NCBI GenBank assembly: GCA_016721115.1
Contig: JADKIW010000001.1
Coordinates: 2,929,501-2,993,500, forward strand
Reading direction: 5' to 3'
Length of the DNA: 64,000 nucleotides
Source: Candidatus Defluviilinea proxima
Lineage (GTDB): Bacteria > Chloroflexota > Anaerolineae > Anaerolineales > Villigracilaceae
The position numbers and the translations under genes were made by a program. Shown one piece after another: positions 54,689-63,089 of this stretch (its first letter is position 1; each line of letters begins with the position of its first letter). The notes below the pieces were generated by a model. The model had not been told where the DNA came from. It did no database searches and saw only the letters and a program-made list of their open reading frames with translations.

Positions 54689-54717
54689 ATTATACATGTT
54701 TGAGAAGCATCAGTCAA
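54689..54717 (-). promoter_or_regulatory. Sigma-70 promoter of the S1-domain gene
   Basis: On the minus strand TTGACT (54712-54717) and TATAAT (54689-54694) are separated by 17 bases. The leader would be ~30 bases before ATG 54651. Confidence 0.8.
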
Positions 54718-54878
54718 TGTGAAATATGTTTCAATCCGTATGTTGACGACGCGTTGTAAGTTCTTGTTATTTCAATTTGCACATTGTCGTTTTGTGGATG
54801 AGTGTATGTTTTCTTGTATCTCGTACGAGAAACAAGATTGAAAAATGAGCTTTGCATACAAAGTGGATGGCATTCGCC

Positions 54879-54907
54879 TTGACACATGTAGTTTTCGGAA
54901 ATAGAAT
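54879..54907 (+). promoter_or_regulatory. Sigma-70 promoter of the Lrp-type regulator gene
   Basis: TTGACA (54879-54884) and TAGAAT (54902-54907) with a 17-base spacer. The ATG at 54917 begins nine bases after the -10, so the transcript should be leaderless or have two or three leader bases. Confidence 0.8.
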
Positions 54908-54916
54908 ACATGAAGT

Positions 54917-55423
54917 ATGTATAATTTCGACAAAATAGATATAAAAATCGTCAATATCCTTCTAGAGGACGGGCGCATGCCCTCCTCAGAGATTGCCCGT
55001 CGCATTGAAGATATCTCTGAGCGTGCAGTTCGCTATCGAATTGATCGCATGGTCGACGCAGGGATCATCCAGGTCAGTGCTGTAGCAAAGCCTCAAGCGT
55101 TCGGTTTGACTACTATCGCTGATGTGTGGCTGGAGGTCGAATCAGATCGAATTCTTGAAGTCGCAAAAAAAATGGCGCAATATGACAATGTCAGTTATGT
55201 GGCATGCGGTATTGGGGAATCAGATGTAAGTATTCAAGTGGTGGCAAAAGATACGGCAGAGATCTATCAATTTATCACAGAGATTGTTCGTAAAGTTCCG
55301 GGTGTACGGAAAACAACAACATCGATAGTCCCATTGATCATCAAAGATGTGTATCAATGGCGTGTACCGGAGAGGATTGCGCGGGAGATTTCAGAAGAAA
55401 AAGGTTTGTCTGCCACTGATTAA
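54917..55423 (+). CDS. Lrp/AsnC-family transcriptional regulator
   Basis: 168 residues: an N-terminal HTH (DIKIVNILLEDGRMPSSEIARRI ... RAVRYRIDRMVDAGII) and a C-terminal RAM ligand domain (TTIADVWLEVE, SYVACGIGESDVSIQVVAKD). Lrp-type proteins respond to amino acids. It directly precedes the catabolic genes and probably controls them, possibly on sensing a beta-amino acid or polyamine. No ribosome site precedes the ATG. Confidence 0.88.
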   Translation: MYNFDKIDIKIVNILLEDGRMPSSEIARRIEDISERAVRYRIDRMVDAGIIQVSAVAKPQAFGLTTIADVWLEVESDRILEVAKKMAQYDNVSYVACGIGESDVSIQVVAKDTAEIYQFITEIVRKVPGVRKTTTSIVPLIIKDVYQWRVPERIAREISEEKGLSATD

Positions 55424-55443
55424 TTCATATTAAGGAGAAAATA

Positions 55444-56742
55444 ATGTTCGGTCCAAAGACACATGCGTTACAAAAGCGTGCGCAGAAAATTATGCCATTG
55501 GGGGTCAATTCTAATTTTCGATTTTGGGGGGAAGAGATTACACCGTATGTTGAAAAAGCAAAAGGTGCGTATTTATGGGACGTTGATGGGAATAAGTATA
55601 TCGATTATCGCATGGCCTTTGGACCAATTATCCTCGGTCATTCCTACCCCGAAGTTGATTCGAAAGTAATTGAAGAGATCCAACGCGGAATCCTTTTTGC
55701 CATGACCGGGGAACTGGAGATCGCTGTCGCTGAGATGATCACAGAGATGGCTCCCGCAGTGGAGATGGTCCGCATGGCGTGTTCAGGGACAGAAGCGACC
55801 ATGCATGCCATTCGCGTGGCACGTGCTTATACCGGGCGTGACTTGATCCTGAAGTTCGAGGGTAACTATCATGGTTTCCATGACCATACATTGTGGTCGA
55901 CATATGCTCCTGTTGAAGCGTATGGGAATCGGCGTAGTCCAATTCCGGTGCCGGCCTCCTCAGGCATCCCGAAGACGATGCGGGAATTCATTATCACACT
56001 TCCATTTAATGATTTCGATGGCTTTGAGCGTGTGATGCGTTCGTATGGCGAGCAGATCGCGGCTGTGATCTCTGAACCGTGTCAGGGAAATTGTGCAGCA
56101 ATCAATCCGCAGGATGGCTTCCTTGAATTGATCCGCAAGAAGACGGAAGAATATGGCTGTGTCTTTATTCTCGATGAAGTGAAGACTGGTTTCCGTATTG
56201 CCAACGGTGGTGCGCAAGAGTATTACGGAATCAAACCTGACCTTGCAACGTATGCGAAGGCTCTTGGCAACGGATACCCGATTGCGGCATTTGGTGGCAA
56301 GAAAGAGATCATGTCCATTATTGGACAGGGCGTAGCGCAAGGCGGGACGTACACAAATAACAAGCCCGGTATTGCTGGCGCGTATGCGACCTTAAGCCTG
56401 TTGAAATCAAAACCGATTCTGAAGGCCATCGCACAACGCGGACAACGCCTCATGGATGGCTTGAAGGATATCTTCGAAGAGAACGATATCCCCGCCGCGA
56501 TGACTGGGTACCCGGCCATGTTCTCGTTCTCCTTAGGAGTCGAAGCTGTGACCTGTCAACGAGACTGGGCGAAAAGCGATCATGACTTGTATCTCAAGCT
56601 TGTTGAAAAAGCCATCGCCAAAGGTGTGATGCCTGACTATGATTCGCGAGAACCGTGGTTTATGTGTTACGACCATTCAGATGCCGATGTAGATGAAACA
56701 TTAAGCGTCTATGCTGAGATCGTAAAGGAAGTGAAGAATTGA
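55444..56742 (+). CDS. Class III aminotransferase, glutamate-1-semialdehyde-aminomutase-like
   Basis: 432 residues of fold type I: substrate-entry FRFWGEEIT, GTEATMHAIRVARAYTGRD, the PLP lysine K272 in TYAKALGNG and the D-containing ILDEVKTGF. Closest in appearance to HemL-type aminotransferases, but its place in a catabolic operon suggests an omega- or beta-amino-acid transaminase (for example acting on beta-alanine or GABA-like compounds). AAGGAG before ATG 55444. A perfect terminator hairpin lies just after it. Confidence 0.8.
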   Translation: MFGPKTHALQKRAQKIMPLGVNSNFRFWGEEITPYVEKAKGAYLWDVDGNKYIDYRMAFGPIILGHSYPEVDSKVIEEIQRGILFAMTGELEIAVAEMITEMAPAVEMVRMACSGTEATMHAIRVARAYTGRDLILKFEGNYHGFHDHTLWSTYAPVEAYGNRRSPIPVPASSGIPKTMREFIITLPFNDFDGFERVMRSYGEQIAAVISEPCQGNCAAINPQDGFLELIRKKTEEYGCVFILDEVKTGFRIANGGAQEYYGIKPDLATYAKALGNGYPIAAFGGKKEIMSIIGQGVAQGGTYTNNKPGIAGAYATLSLLKSKPILKAIAQRGQRLMDGLKDIFEENDIPAAMTGYPAMFSFSLGVEAVTCQRDWAKSDHDLYLKLVEKAIAKGVMPDYDSREPWFMCYDHSDADVDETLSVYAEIVKEVKN

Positions 56743-56746
56743 TTTA

Positions 56747-56790
56747 TTGAAGGTCAAACGTTGAAAGTTAAACGTTTGACCTTCAACTTT
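56747..56790 (+). terminator. Strong hairpin with T-run between aminotransferase genes
   Basis: A perfect 15-bp stem (56747-56761 with 56772-56786, ten-base loop) followed by CTTTTTAT. It lies 20 bases before the ATG of the next gene, so it could be a terminator or an attenuator between operon genes. Confidence 0.75.
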
Positions 56791-56805
56791 TTATATGGAG
56801 TCTCT

Positions 56806-58131
56806 ATGACAAAACTAACATCCCAAGAAATCATTGACCTCAACAAAGAATACACTTTCTTCTCCTGGTCCGTGCAGGGACAGGTGAATCCTATTCCTGT
56901 GACCAAAGCGGAAGGCGTGTACTTCTGGGATGCGGACGGGAAACGCTATTTGGATTTCTCGTCCCAACTGATGAACACCAATATCGGGCATCAACATCCC
57001 AAAGTTATCAAAGCCATTCAAGACCAGGCCGCGCAGTTGACTTTCACTCATCCGGGCAACGCTACGGAAGCGCGTGGTTTGCTCGGCAAAAAGTTGGCAG
57101 AAGTGACGCCGGGTGATTTGAAAAAGACCTTTTTTGCGCTTGGTGGCTCGGAAGCAAATGAGAATGCGATCAAGATTGCGCGCTTCTATACGGGGCGCCA
57201 TAAGATCCTTGCGCGCTATCGCTCGTATCACGGTGCGACGCATGGCTCAATTGCGTTGACAGGCGATTACCGCCGCCTTGCAGTGGAGCCGGTCATGCCG
57301 GGCGGAGTCCATTTCCTTGACCCATTCTGTTATCGCTGTCCGTTTGGGCAGAAACCTGAGTCATGCAAACGGGAATGTATTTCCCATTTGGAAGAAGTCA
57401 TTAAATATGAAGGACCTGACAAGATCGCCGCGATCATCATGGAAGGTGTGGTTGGCTCAAACGGACTCATCGTCCCGCCCGATGATTATTGGCCTCGCGT
57501 GCGTGAGTTGTGCGACAAGTATGGCATCTTGTTGATCTCTGACGAGGTCATGAGCGGATGGGGACGCACCGGCAAATGGTTCGCCGTGGACAACTGGAAT
57601 GTGACTCCGGACATCATTACCACCGCCAAGGGCATCACCAGCGGATACACCCCGCTCGGTGCGGTCATTGTCTCTGAGAAGATCGCCAAGTTCTTCGATG
57701 ATAAATATTTCTATGCGGGTCTCACATATAGCGCGCATGCGCTTTCTTGTGCTACTGCATTGGCAACAATCGAAGTCTACGAAGAAGATAAGCTAATTGA
57801 AAATGCCGCTTTGCTCGGAAAATATCTCGGCGAAGCGTTGGAAGATATCAAAGCGAGACATGTCTCCGTGGGCGATGTACGTTACATCGGCTTGTTCTCA
57901 ACGATTGAGTTGGTCGTCAACCGTGAGACCAAGGAAAGCTTCTCGCCTGTCGTCATGGCGGAAGTTGGCAAGGTCTTGCGCCAAAACGGACTGTTCACCT
58001 TCATCATGGCGAACAACATGGGCAGTATGGTCTTCATTGTTCCGCCGTTGTGCATCACGCAGGAACAAATCGACGAAGGTCTCGCTATCGTCGAGAAGGC
58101 GCTGGAAGTTGCGGATAAACAATTGAAATAA
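56806..58131 (+). CDS. Class III omega-aminotransferase
   Basis: 441 residues from ATG 56806, after GGAG; the extra ORF up to 56761 runs through the terminator hairpin. PLP lysine K275 (TTAKGITSG), SDEVMSGWGRTG, and substrate-side FFALGGSEANENAIK. A CxxC-containing loop (CYRCPFGQKPESCKREC) near residue 180 is characteristic of a subgroup of taurine/beta-alanine-type pyruvate transaminases. With the next gene it suggests conversion of a beta-amino acid to a semialdehyde and then to acyl-CoA. Confidence 0.8.
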   Translation: MTKLTSQEIIDLNKEYTFFSWSVQGQVNPIPVTKAEGVYFWDADGKRYLDFSSQLMNTNIGHQHPKVIKAIQDQAAQLTFTHPGNATEARGLLGKKLAEVTPGDLKKTFFALGGSEANENAIKIARFYTGRHKILARYRSYHGATHGSIALTGDYRRLAVEPVMPGGVHFLDPFCYRCPFGQKPESCKRECISHLEEVIKYEGPDKIAAIIMEGVVGSNGLIVPPDDYWPRVRELCDKYGILLISDEVMSGWGRTGKWFAVDNWNVTPDIITTAKGITSGYTPLGAVIVSEKIAKFFDDKYFYAGLTYSAHALSCATALATIEVYEEDKLIENAALLGKYLGEALEDIKARHVSVGDVRYIGLFSTIELVVNRETKESFSPVVMAEVGKVLRQNGLFTFIMANNMGSMVFIVPPLCITQEQIDEGLAIVEKALEVADKQLK

Positions 58132-58137
58132 AGAGAA

Positions 58138-58186
58138 TAGAGAGTAGATGATTGGATAATAGTTTCAACTAATCATCTACTCTCTA
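58138..58186. repeat. Perfect 16-bp inverted repeat
   Basis: Arms TAGAGAGTAGATGATT and its complement with a 17-base loop, in the 79-base gap before the dehydrogenase. There is no T-run. It could be an mRNA processing or stabilising hairpin. Confidence 0.65.
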
Positions 58187-58210
58187 ATTATCTAATCATC
58201 TGGAGAACTC

Positions 58211-59677
58211 ATGGAAATCCTCAACTACATCAACGGCGAATGGGTCAAGCCCACCGTCAAAGAATATTTCGATGTCATCAACCCCGCTACGGGACTGGTG
58301 ATCGCCAAGACTCCGCTCGGCACAAAAGCGGATGTGGACTCAGCGGCGAAAGCCGCCAGTGAAGCGTATATTTCGTGGCGGCGTGTGCCGGTCAATGATC
58401 GCGTGCAGTATCTTTTCAAACTGCGCGACCTCATGCGTTCCAATCATGATGAGATTGCCAAACTCATCACTGAAGAATGTGGCAAGACCTTCGAAGAAGC
58501 CAAGGCCGAGATGGTGCGCGCCTTTGAGAATATCGAAGTCGCTTGCGGAATGCCGCACATGAGCAAGGGCGAATTCGTCGAAGATATTGCCCCTGGCATT
58601 GACGAGATCATGATCCGTCAGCCCGTGGGTGTGTGCGCCACGATCGCGCCGTTCAACTTCCCTGGCATGATCCCGTTTTGGTATCTGCCGTATGCGCTTG
58701 CCGCTGGCAACACCTACATCGTTAAGCCTTCTGAAAAAGTGCCCACCACGATGCAGTTCATCTTCAAGCTCATCGAGCAGGTTGGTTTCCCTAAGGGCGT
58801 GGTCAACATGGTCAACGGCGCGAAAGATGTGGTGGATGGCATCCTTGAGCATCCGTCCATTCGCGCGATCACGTTTGTCGGTTCCACCAACATCGCAAAA
58901 TATATTTACGCCACCGCCGCGTCACATGGCAAGCGTGTGCAGGCGCAGGGTGGAGCGAAGAATCCTGTCATCGTTTTGCCGGATGCAGATATGGACATGG
59001 CTACGAAGATCATTGCGGACTCTGCCTTCGGATGCGCGGGACAACGCTGTCTCGCCGTCTCTTTCGCAGTGACGGTTGGTACAGCCCGAAATACTTTTAC
59101 TGAGCTGATATGTGATGCTGCTTCGACTCGTGTCGTCGGCTACGGCATGGACTCCGGTGTCCAGATGGGACCGGTCATCAATGCGGCGTCAAAGGCGAGA
59201 GTCGAGTCGTTGATTGGACTCGGCGTCCAGGAAGGAGCAGGCATCCCCGTAGATGGACGCGGAACTTTAGTCAAAGGATATGAAGGCGGTAACTTTGTAC
59301 GTCCCACGATTTTGGCAGATGTCCCGCGTGGAAGTGAGATCGCAAAGACAGAGATCTTCGGTCCCGTGTTGAGTCTCATGCATGTGGAAACGGTTGACGA
59401 TGCAATTGAACTCGTCAACAGCGGACAGTATGGCAATCAAGCGAGTCTGTTTACGTCATCGGGTTCTGCCGCGCGAAAGTTTAGATACGAGGCTGATGCA
59501 GGCAACATCGGCATCAACATCGGTGTTGCCGCGCCGATGGCATTCTTCCCGTTCAGCGGTTGGAAGGATTCGTTCTTCGGCGATATGCACGGGCAGGGCA
59601 TGGACGCAGTAGAGTTCTTCACGCAGAAGAAAATTGTGGTGGAACGCTGGCCCAAGGAATGGACAAGGAAGTTTTAA
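58211..59677 (+). CDS. CoA-acylating (methyl)malonate-semialdehyde dehydrogenase
   Basis: 488 residues of the aldehyde dehydrogenase family: NFPGMIPFWYLPYALAAGNTYIVKPSEKVP, NMVNG, VGSTNIAKYIY, and the catalytic Cys280 in GCAGQRCLAVS. This MmsA/IolA group turns (methyl)malonate semialdehyde into acetyl- or propionyl-CoA. The gene follows the aminotransferase and would take its product. GGAG before ATG 58211. Confidence 0.87.
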   Translation: MEILNYINGEWVKPTVKEYFDVINPATGLVIAKTPLGTKADVDSAAKAASEAYISWRRVPVNDRVQYLFKLRDLMRSNHDEIAKLITEECGKTFEEAKAEMVRAFENIEVACGMPHMSKGEFVEDIAPGIDEIMIRQPVGVCATIAPFNFPGMIPFWYLPYALAAGNTYIVKPSEKVPTTMQFIFKLIEQVGFPKGVVNMVNGAKDVVDGILEHPSIRAITFVGSTNIAKYIYATAASHGKRVQAQGGAKNPVIVLPDADMDMATKIIADSAFGCAGQRCLAVSFAVTVGTARNTFTELICDAASTRVVGYGMDSGVQMGPVINAASKARVESLIGLGVQEGAGIPVDGRGTLVKGYEGGNFVRPTILADVPRGSEIAKTEIFGPVLSLMHVETVDDAIELVNSGQYGNQASLFTSSGSAARKFRYEADAGNIGINIGVAAPMAFFPFSGWKDSFFGDMHGQGMDAVEFFTQKKIVVERWPKEWTRKF

Positions 59678-59707
59678 TTTTATTTATTGGATCAACAAGG
59701 AGGAGCC

Positions 59708-61120
59708 ATGGCTGAAATAAGTGCAACGCAGAATAGTGGTATTCCGGTTCGAGTCATTCAGCGACGGTTGACGTTGTTGCCGCTCGTGATGATCATGTTT
59801 TTCACGGTGAGCGGCGGCGCCTATGGGCTGGAAGATTTGGTTGGTTATTCCGCGCCCGGCATGAGTCTTCTGCTTATTTTATTGACGCCCATCATTTGGA
59901 GTTTGCCTACAGCGTTGATGGTGGCTGAACTTTCCACAGCCATGCCTGTGCAAGGTGGTTATTATGCCTGGGTGAAAAAGGCGCTCGGCCCATTTTGGGG
60001 ATTTCAGGAAGGCTGGTGGAGTTGGCTTACTTCTTTTGTGGATATGGCGATCTACCCGGTATTGTTTGCTGATTATCTTTCTGCGTTGCTGGTTCAACAA
60101 TTCGATATTCATGCCCTTGAAAATCCATGGATCCATTGGGGTGTTACTTTGTTGGTGATCTGGATATTTGCCGGATTGAATATTCGCGGCACAAAAAATG
60201 TAGGCGATTCATCCAATTGGTTTGGGTTGTTCATCCTTGCGCCTTTCGCAGTTATGTCAGTGATCGGGATCGTACGTTTGATCCAAAATCCTTTCCCGAT
60301 CTGGGAGCCTTTCGTTCCGCCTGATACATCTGTTTTCGGCGCGTTTGGCGTGGGGTTGTTCGTTGTCATGTGGAATTACCTTGGTTGGGATGGTGTCTCC
60401 ACGGTTTCGGAGGAGATTGAAAACCCGAAGAAAAATTATCCGCGAACATTAGCGATCACCATTCCGCTTGTGACGTTGGCATATTTGCTCCCTGTAGTGG
60501 GAGGTCTGGCAGTTTCACGCGATTGGGAAAACTGGACGGCGGGTTATTTCCCACAGGTTGCGGCGGCAATTGGTGGTCAATGGTTGGGCGCCTGGCTTGC
60601 GATTGGTGGGTTGGTCAGTGCGGTAGGGCTTTTTAGTGCATTACTGCTTTCGATCTCACGCCTGCCCTTTGTGATGGCGGAGGATGGATATTTGCCGAAA
60701 GGCATCACAAAGATGCACCCGAAATACGAAACACCCTGGGTGGCGATTGTGGTCTGTGCCACGATCTATTCCTTCTTCACGCTCAGTGCATTTGCAAGCC
60801 TGGTGGTTGTAGATGTGATCGTTTATTCGGCGGCGTTGTTGTTGGAATTCACGGCGTTGATCGCCTTCCGTATCAAGTTCCCAAAGATGAAGCGTCCATA
60901 TCGTGTGCCGGGTGGTTGGTTTGGAATATTCTTGGTAACCATATTCCCGCTGGCCGTGTTGGTTCTTGCTGTGACGAGCACCATTCAGGAAGAAGGGATC
61001 GGTGCGCTCTACCTTTCGATTGGAGCGATCGCCACAGGGCCGATTCTCTACCCAATTTTGAAAAAGTTCGTCAAGAAAGATCAGCCTGACGTTGAAGTCC
61101 CAATTGAAATGGAAGCATAA
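59708..61120 (+). CDS. APC-superfamily amino-acid permease
   Basis: 470 residues from ATG 59708 (AGGAGG upstream); a 7-residue longer form is less likely. Twelve membrane helices and the APC pattern (FFTVSGGAYGLED near the N-terminus, VLFADYLSALL, FVVMWNYLGWDGVSTVSEEIENPKKNYPR). It imports an amino acid or amine, here presumably the substrate of the neighbouring transaminases. Spacing to the next gene is 14 bases. Confidence 0.85.
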   Translation: MAEISATQNSGIPVRVIQRRLTLLPLVMIMFFTVSGGAYGLEDLVGYSAPGMSLLLILLTPIIWSLPTALMVAELSTAMPVQGGYYAWVKKALGPFWGFQEGWWSWLTSFVDMAIYPVLFADYLSALLVQQFDIHALENPWIHWGVTLLVIWIFAGLNIRGTKNVGDSSNWFGLFILAPFAVMSVIGIVRLIQNPFPIWEPFVPPDTSVFGAFGVGLFVVMWNYLGWDGVSTVSEEIENPKKNYPRTLAITIPLVTLAYLLPVVGGLAVSRDWENWTAGYFPQVAAAIGGQWLGAWLAIGGLVSAVGLFSALLLSISRLPFVMAEDGYLPKGITKMHPKYETPWVAIVVCATIYSFFTLSAFASLVVVDVIVYSAALLLEFTALIAFRIKFPKMKRPYRVPGGWFGIFLVTIFPLAVLVLAVTSTIQEEGIGALYLSIGAIATGPILYPILKKFVKKDQPDVEVPIEMEA

Positions 61121-61134
61121 CAAAGGAATATCCA

Positions 61135-61560
61135 ATGATCAAAAAAATCCTTTTACCTACAGATGGTTCAGAATATTCGCAGAAGACCGTGCAATATGCG
61201 ATTGACCTTGCCAGGTCTCTGGGTGCAAGTGTAGATGTGATGCATGCCTATCAGTCTGCCTCCTTTTTGCGAAAACGCGCCGCCGCCATGATGGAAGAGT
61301 ACAAACAAATGATGGAGGAAGATGCGAAAGAGATCGTTACGGAGATTGCCGAGCAACTGAAATCAGAAGGGATACAGGTTTCGGCAGTGGTCGTGGAGGG
61401 ACCTGCCGCAGAAGCCATATTACGTGCTGTGGATGAATTAAACCCTGACGTGATCGTAATGGGTTCGCGTGGTGTGGGCGGTTTCAGTAACATGCTGTTG
61501 GGCGGTGTTGCTGAGCACGTGGTCCATTATTCGAAAGTCCCTGTGCTGGTGGTGAAGTAA
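61135..61560 (+). CDS. UspA-type universal stress protein
   Basis: 141 residues with the Usp fold: KILLPTDGSEYSQKT, DVMHAYQSA, VIVMGSRGVGGFSNMLLGGVAEHVV and a final strand VPVLVVK. The ATP-binding signature ends with GGVAEHV rather than the usual GSV, so nucleotide binding may be weakened. It is in the permease operon, where UspA proteins often modulate a transporter. Confidence 0.85.
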   Translation: MIKKILLPTDGSEYSQKTVQYAIDLARSLGASVDVMHAYQSASFLRKRAAAMMEEYKQMMEEDAKEIVTEIAEQLKSEGIQVSAVVVEGPAAEAILRAVDELNPDVIVMGSRGVGGFSNMLLGGVAEHVVHYSKVPVLVVK

Positions 61561-61581
61561 CTGTTGAAGGAAACTAGCAGC

Positions 61582-61616
61582 GGTGGTTGAGTAGCCCTTC
61601 GTTCTGCTCAACCACC
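61582..61616. repeat. Inverted repeat before the putrescine aminotransferase gene
   Basis: A 13-bp stem (GGTGGTTGAGTAG with CTGCTCAACCACC, one T-G pair) and nine-base loop, no T-run. REP-like or an mRNA hairpin. Confidence 0.6.
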
Positions 61617-61640
61617 AGATTATGAACAAATAGGAATTAT

Positions 61641-62996
61641 ATGAACTACGACAACGCATTATCTTATTCATCTCAATGGCTTGATATCATCAAACAGGAA
61701 CATTTCCCTGAAGAGACTCAAGCCAAATGGATCATCAACGAATCCAAAAATAATTTTGCCGAACATTTCAATCGCAATTGGTTGGAGTATCGCAAGTCTG
61801 TGACCGAAGCTGGCGATTGGGCCTCGGTGGAATGGTCGGGCAAGGGTGCAACCTTCACCGATGTGATGGGACGAAAATTCATCGATTGGCTTGGCGGCTT
61901 TGGCATGTTCGATCTCGGTTGGACGCATCCTGACGTGATCGCCGCCGTTGATGCTCAACTCAAACGCAGTCCCATGCCTTCGCAGGAATTGATCGATCCC
62001 TTGCGCGGCGTGTTGGCAAAACTGATGGCAGAGATCACACCGGGTGATTTGAAATACTCGTGGTTCGCCGCAAGTGGAACCGAAGCCATTGAGGCCGCTA
62101 TAAAGATCGCAAAACTATACACGGGCAAATCAGCATTCATTGTTTCGGTCAAAGGCTTTCATGGCAAGACCATGGGCTCGCTCTCAATGATGGGCAAGGC
62201 CGATTATCGTCAACCGATGGGTACGCTGTATGGTGGGCAGGTCTATCACGTCCCGTTTGGCGATGCGGCCGCAGTGGAGAAACAACTCGAAATTTGTGAG
62301 AAGGTTGGTATCGGTGTGGCGGCGGTTATCTTTGAACCGATCCAAGGTGAAGCGGGCGGTATTGTTCCGCCGGATGATTTCTGGCCGCGTGTGCGTGCCG
62401 CCACGAAAAAATATGGCACGCTCTTAATTGCGGACGAAGTGCAAACGGGTCTTGGCCGGACGGGGAAACTGTGGGGTGTGAATCATTGGGATGTCACTCC
62501 CGATATCATCGCCACTGCCAAATCCCTTGGTGGCGGTGTGATGCCCATCAGTGCAGTGACAACCACCGAAGAGATCTTTTATCCGATGATGTACCCGAAT
62601 CCTTTTATGCATACGACGACTACCGGTGGAGGCGCCCTGGCTTGCTCTGCTGCGATTGCTGCGATCAACGTCACGCTTCGTGACCGACTTTGGGAGGGTG
62701 CGGCCACAAAAGGCAGTTACATCATCGAAAAAGTGACCGAACTTGCGGATGAATTCCCGCAGTTGTATGATAAGGTAACAGGTAAAGGTTTGTTGATCGG
62801 CCAGCATTTCCAGACGCCCGAGTTGGGTTACAAGGTCGCTTCAGAATTGTTCAAGCGCGGTGTACTTGTCTCTGGGACATTGACCAGCGCGCAAACGATA
62901 CGCATCGAGCCGCCACTGATCATCCAGCAGGATGAAATTGACGAAGGCTTGAACCGTCTGCGTGATGCGGTCGGTGTTGTAGCAAGAACAGCGTAA
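61641..62996 (+). CDS. Putrescine-aminotransferase-like class III aminotransferase
   Basis: 451 residues: AASGTEAIEAAIKIAKLYTGKS, KGFHGKTMGSLSMMGKADYRQPMG, LLIADEVQTGLGRTGK and PLP lysine K294 (ATAKSLGGG). The ADYRQPMG and SVEWSGKGATFTDV-like features are close to PatA/YgjG putrescine transaminases, which give 4-aminobutanal. It is followed by potA, the putrescine/spermidine importer ATPase, which supports polyamine catabolism. Confidence 0.78.
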   Translation: MNYDNALSYSSQWLDIIKQEHFPEETQAKWIINESKNNFAEHFNRNWLEYRKSVTEAGDWASVEWSGKGATFTDVMGRKFIDWLGGFGMFDLGWTHPDVIAAVDAQLKRSPMPSQELIDPLRGVLAKLMAEITPGDLKYSWFAASGTEAIEAAIKIAKLYTGKSAFIVSVKGFHGKTMGSLSMMGKADYRQPMGTLYGGQVYHVPFGDAAAVEKQLEICEKVGIGVAAVIFEPIQGEAGGIVPPDDFWPRVRAATKKYGTLLIADEVQTGLGRTGKLWGVNHWDVTPDIIATAKSLGGGVMPISAVTTTEEIFYPMMYPNPFMHTTTTGGGALACSAAIAAINVTLRDRLWEGAATKGSYIIEKVTELADEFPQLYDKVTGKGLLIGQHFQTPELGYKVASELFKRGVLVSGTLTSAQTIRIEPPLIIQQDEIDEGLNRLRDAVGVVARTA

Positions 62997-63089
62997 AAGT
63001 ATTGCAACGGAATACTACCCATGTGAGTACCCTCGCAATCACCCAAAAGGTGTTTACAATACCTACATTCCACTCTGAGGAGAAGAGAG

